From contig JADKFX010000001.1 in NCBI GenBank assembly GCA_016717265.1, positions 372,001 to 436,000 of the forward strand: a stretch of DNA of 64,000 nt, given 5' to 3'. Positions 35,499 to 46,400 of the stretch are shown piece after piece. How positions within the stretch are numbered: the stretch's first letter is position 1; the number at the start of each line of letters is the position of its first letter. Position numbers and translations under genes: made by a program. Under the pieces are notes generated by a model, which was given only the letters and a program-made list of their open reading frames with translations, was not told the origin of the DNA and made no database searches. The DNA is from Saprospiraceae bacterium (GTDB lineage Bacteria; Bacteroidota; Bacteroidia; Chitinophagales; Saprospiraceae).

Positions 35499-38400
35499 CT
35501 ATTTTTCTATCATCAACTGTTCCGTTTTTTGTTTTGTTCCATCGGATACGCGGATCAAATAAATTCCTGAATGGACTTTTAATTTTTCGAAATCCAGGCC
35601 TAGATTATTTTGATTTGCAGATACTATTACTCTGAATACTAACTTTCCATTCAAATCAAACATCATTACTTCTTTTTTGACTTTTTCAAAACCTTGAATA
35701 TACAATTCTGTAAAATCATTTGAAGGATTTGGTACAAATTGCAACTTTAATGGCATGATTTCTACTCCATTTAATTCAGTTTGATGGTTTTCAAATTGTC
35801 CATTTTCTTCTTTTAAATCTGTGATTTCCTTTCTTAAAGACCCTCCGGGCAATGTATGAAACCATCCGTTTACTGCAGTTGAAGTACTGGTTCCACAAAT
35901 GGTTCTAATTTGATAGTGAAAGAAACGATCTGCATCTAATCCTGTAAAATTATGTTCTAAAGATGGACCTGTTTTATTTGCCCAAGCACTCCAAGTAGAC
36001 CAAACTCCAGGAGATATTTCCCATCGAATTCGCAATTCATAAAGACCACCTGTGGAGCAGGTTCCCGTTTGTGCTTTCCACTTAATTTTTGCTGAATTTG
36101 TAGTTGTATCTCTATGATAAACCTGAATTGGATATTTACAGCTATTTGCAAAAACAGTCACTGTCATGGAACAGCTTGCGGTGTTTCCAGATGCATCTGT
36201 CGCTTCAAATATATTTATAGTTTGTCCGACAGGAAATGAAGCATTCTGTGCGAGGCCTGCGGTTTGAGTCAATTTTGCTCCTTCAATTTCAATAATTGAA
36301 TAGCGAAGAGCCGAAGTATTTAAATCGTTCCAGCAGCCTCCAGTTTGAAATTCCAAGTGATTTTCACTAGTCCCTCCATTCGGTTCACCGACACAAAAAT
36401 TACTATATGCATAAGCTTCACAATTATCCCATTTCCAAACACCATTTGTTACAAAATCATTCCCGCCAATCCAACTAAATCCTGCACCGCTTGATGCAAT
36501 TGCAGCATTCTCAGCAGCTGAAGAAATAACCGCTAAATGAGCACCTGCAGTTTTCGCATTATTAAAAGCAGTTGAAAAATTAGTTAGGCCATTTGATTGA
36601 TAATACCTACTATTTCCAAAACTTGCTTTATAAGTATAACCAACGGGTGTACTTGGTAAACAATTATCTGACATTACAGGACTTGCATAACAAACGATTG
36701 CTGAACATTGTCCTACGGTTGCCGTTGCACTTGCATTTGTACATGAAATGGTTGGCTTGTCAACCTCGTTTATTGTAATCGTAAATGAACAAGAATTTGT
36801 GTTACCATTTGCATCTGTAGCTTTATACGAAATCGTATTCACACCAATTGGAAAAACGGATCCGCTTACTAAACCCGCAATTTGCATTGTGGTAGCACTT
36901 CCGCAATTATCGGTTCCAATCGGAGCAATATAGTTTAATTTCTTCCCACAAGAATCCAATCCGTTGTTTGTAACAATATTCGCAGGACAAACAATTGTTG
37001 GAATTTGTGTATCATTAATGGTAATTGTAAAACTACAAGTTGCAGTATTATTACTTGCATCTGTAACTTTAAATGTATTTGTTGTTGTACCAATTGGAAA
37101 TACAGATCCACTTGCTAATCCTGAAGTTTGACTTGTAGTTACACCTGCACAATTATCGGTTCCTATTGGCGCAAGAAAATTTAATTTCTTGGCGCAACTA
37201 TCTGTTCCATTACTAAAATTTAAATTTCCTGGACAACTGATTACTGGATTTTGGGTATCATTAATCGTGATTGTAAAACTACAACTTGCAGTATTGCTAT
37301 TTGCATCTGTAACTTTAAATGTATTTGTTGTTGTACCTACTGGAAATACAGATCCACTTGCTAATCCTGCTGTTTGAAGGTTAGTTGCACCCGCACAATT
37401 GTCGGTTCCGGTCGGAGTTACAAAATTTATTTTCTTCCCACAGGTATCTGTGCCATTATTAAAATTTAAATTTCCTGGACAACTGATTACTGGATTTTGG
37501 GTATCATTAATCGTGATTGTAAAACTACAGCTTGCAGTATTGCTGTTTGCATCTGTAACTTTAAATGTATTTGTTGTTGTACCTACTGGAAATACAGATC
37601 CACTTGCTAAACCTGTAGTTTGAATGTTTGTTGCACCCGCACAATTGTCGGTTCCGGTCGGAGTTACAAAATTTATTTTCTTCCCACAGGTATCTGTGCC
37701 ATTATTAAAATTTAAATTTCCAGGACAACTTATAATTGGATTTTGAGTATCATTAATGGTGATTGTAAAACTGCATGTTGCAGTATTGCTATTTGCATCT
37801 GTAACTTTAAACGTATTTGTTGTTGTACCTACTGGAAATACAGATCCACTTGCTAATCCTGAAGTTTGAATGTTAGTTGCACCCGCACAATTGTCAGTTC
37901 CGGTCGGAGTTACAAAATTTATTTTCTTCCCGCAGGTATCCGTGCCATTATTAAAATTTAAATTTCCAGGACAACTTATAATTGGAAGTTGTGTATCATT
38001 AATGGTGATCGTAAAACTGCAAGTTGCAGTATTATTACTTGCATCTGTAACTTTAAATGTATTTGTTGTTGTACCTACTGGAAATACAGATCCACTTGCT
38101 AAACCTGTAGTTTGAATGTTAGTTGCACCTCCACAATTATCGGTTCCTATAGGAGTTACAAAATTTATTTTCTTCCCGCAGGTATCTGTGCCATTATTAA
38201 AATTTAAATTTCCCGGACAACTTATAATTGGAAGTTGAGTATCATTAATGGTAACTGTAAACATACAATCATCCATACCGGCAATATTTGTTGCAGTTGC
38301 AGTTACTGTAGTCACACCAACATTAAAATTAGACCCTGATGCTTGACTATAGGTAAATACTATAGGATCCGTTCCCGTTGCTGTTGCAACAAAACTTTGA

Positions 38401-40109
38401 GCAGCATAACATTGGTTAAGCTCATTGTTTGCAACTTTATTAGTCGGACAGGTAATTACCGGAGGAAATGCAAAACAATAGGATATTGTTTGAGGTACAT
38501 TTACATTATCAATGGTCACAATATCTGCTTGTGAATTTGTTAGAATACAAACTCTTATCTGCAATTTATTTCCTGTAATACCTGTTTTAGTGACTGTGGT
38601 TGAACTTATTTGATCCACAGATGGAAATGCATATTGTATTGTTCCAACACCTCCTCCAAACACGTTAGGAATTACTACAAAAGAACCTCCATTAATGCTG
38701 TATTGCACAGAAATATAATCTTCATCATCGATTCCATTCCAAGCTATATCAACTGAAAACTGAACAGTACCTGAACTTGATATATTTAATTCAGGACTAA
38801 TCCAACAAATTTCCTGATCGGTGTCACTTGTTTCTAATTTTCCACTTGCCGTTGTAGAAAAGGAATCCCCATTATCCCGGCCTATACCGGTTACCGGCTC
38901 ATCTAAAGTCCAGGGAGACATCGTCCAATTTACTCCAAAAAAATTATTTATTTGGTTCGTTAAATATCCTTTATTAATAATGCTAAATGTTTCTGAATAA
39001 GGACCATCAGCACTTGTCCCAATTACATACGTTGCGGTAGAAGTACAAGCTGGACTAGATGCATCTGTTACGGTTACAGTATAAGTTCCAGCTAATTTGC
39101 TACTGATATCTTGTGTATTAGCGCCTCCGGTCCAGGTATAGGAATATGGTTGATTTCCGCCACTCGGAGTTAAATCGATTGCCCCATTTGCCAAGCCACA
39201 AGAAGCAGGATAAATAATCGCTGATTGTGTAATCGGAGCGCTTATGATGGAAGCAGCTGCAGTTTGAGAGCAACTCGCTGCGTCTGTAACTGTGACTGTA
39301 TAGGTTCCAATAGCAAGTCCACTTAAATCCTGTGGATCGTTGTCTGGCATTTCTGCTCCATCGTTACTCCAATCATATGTGTAGCCAGGAGTTCCACCAC
39401 TTACGCTTAAGTCAATAGAACCTGAATTAGGTCCATTACAAACGATATTCTTTACTGTTGTATTGAGTACTGGCTGAGTACAATTAAGGGTAACACCTGC
39501 CTCGGGTACTTCCACGTTATCAATGGTCACGAGTTCGGCATTGGCGTTGGTTAAAACACATACTTTTATTCTTAAAGTACCACCACCAGTGATTCCAACA
39601 TGATTAATCATAACATTGTCATTAAATGGACCCGGAGGTCCGGAAAATGGATAAGCAACCGTTGCACATGGATTACCACCTTTTACATTGGGAACCAACG
39701 TATAAGCGCCTCCATTCACACTATAAAATACTTTTATATAATCACCAAAACAACCCCCGGCAGCAATATCAACATCAAATCCTACCCAACTGAGATCCAT
39801 TTTTAGACTCACAGGATTAGCTGCAGCTGTATTAATGAGTGGACTTTCCCAACAAACTTCTTCATCTAAGTCAATGCACTCCAGCTTCCCTGCGGCAGTG
39901 GTATTGAAATAATCTGTAGGATCTCGAAGATCTGCGGTCTGACAAGTACCTGCGGTATTCCATGAGGTCAAGGTCCATATCATACCTCCAAAGTCATTGC
40001 TGCAATTAATTTTATATCCTTTGTCAGCAGTTCCAAAGCTTTCTGAATACTGTGCTTGCAAATTTGTGAAAATCAGGACAAAAAAGAGGAATAACAGGAT
40101 GTTTTTCAT
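35499..40109 (-). CDS. T9SS-exported SprB/HYR/C-type-lectin adhesin
   Basis: A 1,536-residue surface protein. After a signal peptide (about 1-19) comes a MAM/jelly-roll-like domain of about 180 residues starting YSESFGTADKGY. Two SprB-type repeats (GGTPGYTYDWSNDG with TYTVTVTDAASC, and GGNQPYSYTWTGG) follow, then a second jelly-roll-like domain starting YSETFSIINKGY. After one divergent HYR unit there are six nearly identical 82-residue HYR repeats. A further HYR domain is interrupted by a C-type lectin domain (about 1155-1275, with AHLAVISSAAENAAI, WIGGNDF and GGCWNDL). The shared Fn3-like domain and a T9SS type A sorting domain (LQFVPNPSNDFTELYIQ) end the protein. SprB-like proteins support gliding and attachment, and the lectin suggests sugar binding. 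The last ~60 codons are nearly identical in DNA to the end of the giant gene. Confidence 0.9.
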   Translation of the reverse strand: MKNILLFLFFVLIFTNLQAQYSESFGTADKGYKINCSNDFGGMIWTLTSWNTAGTCQTADLRDPTDYFNTTAAGKLECIDLDEEVCWESPLINTAAANPVSLKMDLSWVGFDVDIAAGGCFGDYIKVFYSVNGGAYTLVPNVKGGNPCATVAYPFSGPPGPFNDNVMINHVGITGGGTLRIKVCVLTNANAELVTIDNVEVPEAGVTLNCTQPVLNTTVKNIVCNGPNSGSIDLSVSGGTPGYTYDWSNDGAEMPDNDPQDLSGLAIGTYTVTVTDAASCSQTAAASIISAPITQSAIIYPASCGLANGAIDLTPSGGNQPYSYTWTGGANTQDISSKLAGTYTVTVTDASSPACTSTATYVIGTSADGPYSETFSIINKGYLTNQINNFFGVNWTMSPWTLDEPVTGIGRDNGDSFSTTASGKLETSDTDQEICWISPELNISSSGTVQFSVDIAWNGIDDEDYISVQYSINGGSFVVIPNVFGGGVGTIQYAFPSVDQISSTTVTKTGITGNKLQIRVCILTNSQADIVTIDNVNVPQTISYCFAFPPVITCPTNKVANNELNQCYAAQSFVATATGTDPIVFTYSQASGSNFNVGVTTVTATATNIAGMDDCMFTVTINDTQLPIISCPGNLNFNNGTDTCGKKINFVTPIGTDNCGGATNIQTTGLASGSVFPVGTTTNTFKVTDASNNTATCSFTITINDTQLPIISCPGNLNFNNGTDTCGKKINFVTPTGTDNCAGATNIQTSGLASGSVFPVGTTTNTFKVTDANSNTATCSFTITINDTQNPIISCPGNLNFNNGTDTCGKKINFVTPTGTDNCAGATNIQTTGLASGSVFPVGTTTNTFKVTDANSNTASCSFTITINDTQNPVISCPGNLNFNNGTDTCGKKINFVTPTGTDNCAGATNLQTAGLASGSVFPVGTTTNTFKVTDANSNTASCSFTITINDTQNPVISCPGNLNFSNGTDSCAKKLNFLAPIGTDNCAGVTTSQTSGLASGSVFPIGTTTNTFKVTDASNNTATCSFTITINDTQIPTIVCPANIVTNNGLDSCGKKLNYIAPIGTDNCGSATTMQIAGLVSGSVFPIGVNTISYKATDANGNTNSCSFTITINEVDKPTISCTNASATATVGQCSAIVCYASPVMSDNCLPSTPVGYTYKASFGNSRYYQSNGLTNFSTAFNNAKTAGAHLAVISSAAENAAIASSGAGFSWIGGNDFVTNGVWKWDNCEAYAYSNFCVGEPNGGTSENHLEFQTGGCWNDLNTSALRYSIIEIEGAKLTQTAGLAQNASFPVGQTINIFEATDASGNTASCSMTVTVFANSCKYPIQVYHRDTTTNSAKIKWKAQTGTCSTGGLYELRIRWEISPGVWSTWSAWANKTGPSLEHNFTGLDADRFFHYQIRTICGTSTSTAVNGWFHTLPGGSLRKEITDLKEENGQFENHQTELNGVEIMPLKLQFVPNPSNDFTELYIQGFEKVKKEVMMFDLNGKLVFRVIVSANQNNLGLDFEKLKVHSGIYLIRVSDGTKQKTEQLMIEK
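36285..36645 (-). other. C-type lectin domain nested in a HYR domain
   Basis: The HYR unit starts normally (PTISCTNASATATVGQC to MSDNCLPSTPVG), then switches into a C-type lectin fold (RYYQSNGLTNFSTAFNNA, WIGGND, EPNGGTSENHLEF, GGCWNDL). It resumes with KLTQTAGLAQNASFPVGQT, the standard second half of HYR. Sugar binding through the EPN motif is plausible, since EPN in the long loop is typical of mannose-type specificity in animal lectins. Confidence 0.75.
36768..38243 (-). repeat. Six tandem 246-bp HYR repeats
   Basis: The stretch is exactly 6 x 246 bp (82 residues per unit). Each unit runs from DTQ-P-ISCPGN to CSFTITIN. Units 1-4 are almost identical; units 5 and 6 are more diverged (NFSNGTDSCAKKLNF and VTNNGLDSCGKKLNY). 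Confidence 0.9.
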
Positions 40110-40362
40110 TTTGATGTGTTTTTAAAAATAATTACAAATTAAGGTATGCAAACTTTTAAGCCTCAACTATCATATAAAATAAACTGAGCATAGTGTTTGA
40201 AACGTCAAATCTAGCTCAAAATCACCCAAATTGAATTGATCAATATTAAATTCATATTAAATTTTATCAAAGGACAGGCTGGATTTCAAGGTTACATATA
40301 AGTATTGAAGATCTAGCTGACCCCTTTTCTAGTGAAAATCTTTAGATCATTTTTGACAAAAA

Positions 40363-40393
40363 AAAATTGGGGCTGATTTAAAGCCCCAATTTT
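40363..40393 (-). terminator. Terminator of the giant adhesin gene (shared hairpin type)
   Basis: Stem AAAATTGGGGCT / AGCCCCAATTTT with a 7-base loop, followed on the minus strand by a long T run, about 90 bases after the stop. Confidence 0.85.
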
Positions 40394-40484
40394 AATCTTT
40401 TCTTTTTAAGTGATTGAATTAAATTCAATCACATGATACTAAGTAATAAGTTCTTTGTACAACAGTATTTAATATAGATAGAAC

Positions 40485-43400
40485 CTATTTTTCTATCATC
40501 AACTGTTCCGTTTTTTGTTTTGTTCCATCGGATACCCGAATTAAATAAATTCCAGTATGGACTCCTAATGTTTTTAAGTCTAATTCAATCAAATTGTGTT
40601 TAGCTTCTACTTTCAATTTGAAAACAATTTTACCATATAAATCTAACATCGTGATTTCTTTTACCCGCTGATCAAATCCTTCAATTTTAACAGTTGCAAG
40701 ATCTCTTGCTGGATTTGGTACAATCTCTAAGGAAACCGGTCCATAATCGTATTCTTCATCCGGAATCGTAAGTTCGCGTATCCGGTTTTGCTGAGGACCA
40801 AAAGCTGGTAAAGTATGAAACCATCCATTTACACTAGCTGAATTCGTTGTACCGCATTTGCTTCTGATTTGATAATGATAAAATGAATTCTCATCAAGTC
40901 CAGTAAACTGATGTAATAAACCGGGCCCACTTGCTGTTACCCAGCCAGACCAAGGTCCCCATACACCAGGACTTAATTCTTTGCGAATTCTTAAATTATA
41001 TGCGGTAGCACATTTTCCAGCTTTCCATTTGATTTTTGCTTTATCAAATGTTGTATCGGTATGGTAAACCTGAATTGGTTGACCACAAGTATATGCTACT
41101 ACTGTCACTTGTTGATTGCATGTTGCTGTATTTCCACTTGAATCTGTAACCGTCCATTTCACAGTTGTAATTCCAACTGGGTATGTGGCCGGTGAGTTAT
41201 TCGTTAATGGATATTTTATCGCGCAATTATCAGAAACTACAGGAGTGCCTAATGGCACAGATCCGGCCGGAACAGTGCACTGATTTGGCAGTGTAATCAC
41301 CAATACATTTGGCGGACAAGCAATATGAGGTGGTTCATTATCAATAACCTGAACCGTAAAACTACAGATGGCTGTATTTCCTGCTGCATCTGTTGCTGTC
41401 CAGGTAATTGTTGTCGTACCTTTTTTCAAGAATAATCCATTTAAAGACCCACTTCCGCTACCAGTTGTTGATCCCGTCCATGTGAATGTTTTAGAAACTA
41501 CACCACAATTGTCTGAAGCGGTTCCATCAAATTCGGTACCCGTTATTAAATATTTACATAAGCCTTCTGTGGTTCCTCTAGTTGTATTTGCTGGACAAGT
41601 CATCGTCGGTGGTGTGACATCTTTTCCGGTTAATACCGTAGTACAAGTTGATGAATTTCCATTTCCATCATTTACAGTTACGGTTATTGTATGCGTCATA
41701 TTATGGGCAGATGATAAAATAGTAGCTACAGTTGGATTTTGACTCCAGGTAAAGCTGCTTGCGCAATTATCTGTTGCACTAACACCATCAATAAGGTTTG
41801 GAACGACCAATTGGCAACTTGCATTTAGATTTACGTTTTGTGCAGATTCACAAATTGGTGTTGGTGGTGTAACATCATTTCCAGTTAATATAACGGTACA
41901 TGTTGAAGAATTTCCATTTCCATCATTTACTGTTACTGTAATCGTATGTGTTGTTCCTTCACCAGAGGCTAATAACGTACCAGCTGATGTACTCTGACTC
42001 CAGGTAAAGCTTGCAGAACAATTATCTGTTGCACTTGCGCCATCAATTAAATTCGGTACTGATAATTTGCAATTCGCATCCAAATTAATGGTTTGTGGTC
42101 CTTCGCAAATTGGTGTTGGTGGTGTCACATCATTTCCAGTTAATACAACGGTACATGTTGAAGAATTTCCATTTCCATCATTTACTGTTACTGTAATCGT
42201 ATGTGTTGTTCCTTCACCAGAGGCTAGTAATGTTCCAGCAGATGTACTTTGACTCCAGGTAAAGCTTGCAGAACAATTATCTGTTGCACTTGCTCCATTT
42301 GTTAAATCTGGTACTAATAATTTACAAGTATTATCCAGATTAATGGTTTGTGGTCCTTCGCAAATTGGTGTTGGTGGTGTAACATCGTTTCCAGTCAATT
42401 CAACCACACAATAATCACTATTTCCATTTCCGTCAAAGGCCGTAACTGTAATGGTATGCGTTGTTCCTTCTCCAGAAGAAAGCAATGTTCCTGCAGTTGG
42501 ATTCTGTGTCCATGTAAAACTTACAGAACAATTATCGAATGCAGTTGCTCCATCAATTAAATTCGGTACTGATAATTTACAATTCGCATCCAAATTAATG
42601 GTTTGTGGTCCTTCGCAAATTGGTGTTGGTGGTGTCACATCATTTCCAGTTAATATAACGGTACATGTTGAAGAATTTCCATTTCCATCATATGCTGTTA
42701 CAGTAATCGTATGTGTTGTTCCTTCTCCAGAGGCTAGTAATGTTCCAGCTGATGTACTTTGACTCCAGGTAAAACTTGCTGAGCAATTATCAGTTGCACT
42801 TGCACCATTTGTTAAATCTGGTACTAATAATTTACAAGTATTATCCAGATTAATGGTTTGTGGTCCTTCGCAAATTGGTGTTGGTGGTGTAACATCATCT
42901 CCGGTTAATACAACAGTACATGTTGAAGAATTTCCATTGCCATCATTTACCGTTACGGTAATCGTATGTGTTGTTCCTTCTCCGGATGCTAGTAATGTTC
43001 CAGCCGATGTACTCTGACTCCAGGTGAAGCTCGATGAGCAGTTATCTGATGCACTTGCTCCATTTGTTAAATCCGGTACTAATAATTTACAGGTTGCATC
43101 TAAAGTAATTGTTTGTGGTCCTTCGCAGATTGGTGTTGGTGGTGTAACATCGTTTCCAGTCAATTCAACCACACAATAATCACTATTTCCATTTCCGTCA
43201 AAGGCGGTAACTGTAATGGTATGTGTTGTTCCTTCGCCAGAAGAAAGCAATGTTCCTGCGGTTGGATTCTGTGTCCATGTAAAACTTACAGAACAATTAT
43301 CGAATGCAGTTGCTCCATCAATTAAATTCGGTACTGATAATTTACAATTCGCATCCAAATTAATGGTTTGTGGTCCTTCGCAAATTGGTGTTGGTGGTGT

Positions 43401-46400
43401 CACATCATTTCCAGTTAATACAACGGTACATGTTGAAGAATTTCCATTGCCATCATTTACAGTTACAGTAATCGTATGTGTAGTTCCTTCACCAGAGGCT
43501 AGTAATGTTCCAGCTGATGTACTTTGACTCCAGGTAAAGCTCGCTGAGCAATTATCCGATGCACTTGCACCATTTGTTAAATCTGGTACCAATAATTTAC
43601 AAGTATTATCCAGATTAATGGTTTGTGGTCCTTCGCAAATTGGCGTTGGTGGTGTAACATCATCTCCAGTTAATACAACAGTACATGTTGAAGAATTTCC
43701 ATTTCCATCATTTACCGTTACGGTAATCGTATGTGTTGTTCCTTCTCCAGAGGCTAGTAATGTTCCAGCAGTTGTACTCTGACTCCAACTAAAGTTTCCG
43801 AAACAATTATCAGTTGCACTTGCGCCATTTGTTAAATCCGGTACCAATAATTTACAGGTTGCATCTAAAGTAATTGTTTGTGGTCCTTCACAGATTGCAA
43901 CAGGTGGTGTGGTATCATCTCCAGTTAATACAACGATACATGTTGAAGAATTTCCATTTCCATCATTTACCGTTACGGTAATCGTATGCGTTGTTCCTTC
44001 TCCGGATGCTAGTAATGTTCCAGCAGATGTACTCTGACTCCAGGTGAAGCTTGCAGAACAATTATCTGTTGCACTTGCTCCATTTGTTAAATCTGGTACT
44101 AGTAATTTACAGGTTGCATCTAATACAATTGTTTGCGGACCTTCACATGTTGCAACAGGTGGTGTAGTATCATCTCCAGTCAACACAACAGTGCATGTTG
44201 AAGAGTTTCCGTTCCCATCATTTACAGTTACTGTAATAGTATGCGTTGTTCCTTCTCCGGATGCTAGTAATGTTCCAGCAGATGTACTCTGACTCCAGGT
44301 AAAACTTGCAGAACAATTATCGGTTGCGCTTGCACCATTTGTTAAATCCGGTACTAATAATTTACAGGTTGCATCTAAAGAAATTGTTTGCGGACCTTCA
44401 CAGCTTGCAACAGGAGGTGTGGTATCGTCTCCAGTTAATAATACTGAACAAGATGATGAATTTCCATTCCCATCATACGCAGTTACAGTTATTGTGTGTG
44501 TTATTCCTTCTCCGGATGCTAATAATGTTCCTGCATTCGTACTCTGACTCCAGGTAAAGCTTGAAGAACAATTATCTGTTGCACTTGCTCCATTTGTTAA
44601 ATCTGGTACTAATAATTTACAGGTTGCATCTAAAGAAATTGTTTGCGGACCTTCACAGGTTGCAACAGGAGGTGTGGTATCGTCTCCAGTTAATAAAACG
44701 GTACATGTTGAAGAATTTCCATTTCCATCATTTACCGTTACGGTAATCGTATGTGTTGTTCCTTCACCAGATGCTAGTAATGTTCCAGTAGTTGTACTCT
44801 GACTCCAGGTAAAGCTTGCAGAACAATTATCGCTTGCACTTGCTCCATTTGTTAAATCTGGTACTAGTAATTTACATGTTGCATCTAATACTATTGTTTG
44901 TGGTCCTTCACAGGTTGCAACAGGTGGTGTTGTATCATCTCCAGTCAACACAACAGTGCATGTTGAAGAATTTCCATTGCCATCATTTACAGTGACTGTA
45001 ATTGTATGCGTTGTTCCTTCTCCAGATGCTAGTAATGCTCCTGTTGCAGGATTTTGACTCCAGGTAAAGTTTCCGAAACAATTATCGGTTGCACTTGCCC
45101 CATTTGTTAAATCCGGTACTAATAATTTACAGGTTGCATCTAATACTATTGTTTGTGGACCTTCACAGCTTGCAACAGGTGGTGTAGTATCATCTCCAGT
45201 CAACACAACAGTGCATGTTGAAGAATTTCCATTGCCATCGTTTACCGTTACGGTAATCGTATGCGTTGTTCCTTCACCAGATGCTAGTAATGTTCCAGCA
45301 GATGTACTCTGACTCCAGGTGAAGCTTGCAGAACAATTATCTGTTGCACTTGCGCCATCAACTAAGTTTGGCACCAACAATTCACAAGCACTATTTAATA
45401 CTATAGTTTGTGGTCCTTCGCAAATTGGTGTTGGTGGCGTTGCATCATCTCCAGTTAATACAACGGTGCATGTTGAAGAATTTCCATTTCCATCATTTAC
45501 CGTTACGGTAATCGTATGTGTTGTTCCTTCTCCGGATGCTAATAATGTTCCTGCAGATGTACTCTGACTCCAGGTAAAACTTGAAGAACAATTATCTGTT
45601 GCACTTGCAGCATTTGTTAAATCTGGTACTAATAATTTACATGTTGCATCTAACACAATTGTTTGTGGTCCTTCACAAGTTGCAACAGGTGGTGTTGTAT
45701 CATCTCCAGTCAACACAACGGTACATGTTGAACTGTTTCCATTTCCATCATTTACTGTTACGGTAATCGTATGCGTTGTTCCTTCTCCGGATGCTAATAA
45801 TGTTCCTGCAGATGTACTCTGACTCCAGGTAAAACTTGAAGAACAATTATCTGTTGCACTTGTGCCATCAATTAAGTTTGGTACTAATAATTCACAAGCA
45901 CTATTTAATACAATAGTTTGTGGTCCTTCGCAGATTGGTGTTGGTGGTGTGGCATCGTCTCCAGTTAATAACACTGAACAGGATGATGAATTTCCATTCC
46001 CGTCATATGCTGTAACAGTTATTGTGTGTGTTGTTCCTTCGCCGGATGCTAATAATGTTCCAGCATTCGTACTCTGACTCCAGGTAAAGCTTGCAGAACA
46101 ATTATCTGTTGCACTTGCAGCATTTGTTAAATCTGGTACTAATAATTTACATGTTGCATCTAACACAATTATTTGTGGTCCTTCACAAGTTGCAACAGGT
46201 GGTGTAGTATCATCTCCAGTCAACACAACAGTGCATGTAGATGAATTTCCATTACCATCATTTACAGTTACTGTAATGGTATGTGTTGTTCCTTCTCCGG
46301 ATGCTAGTAATGTTCCTGCAGTTGTACTCTGACTCCAAGTAAATGTTGTTGCACAATTATCTGTTGCACTTGTACCATTTGTTAAATTTGGTACTAATAA

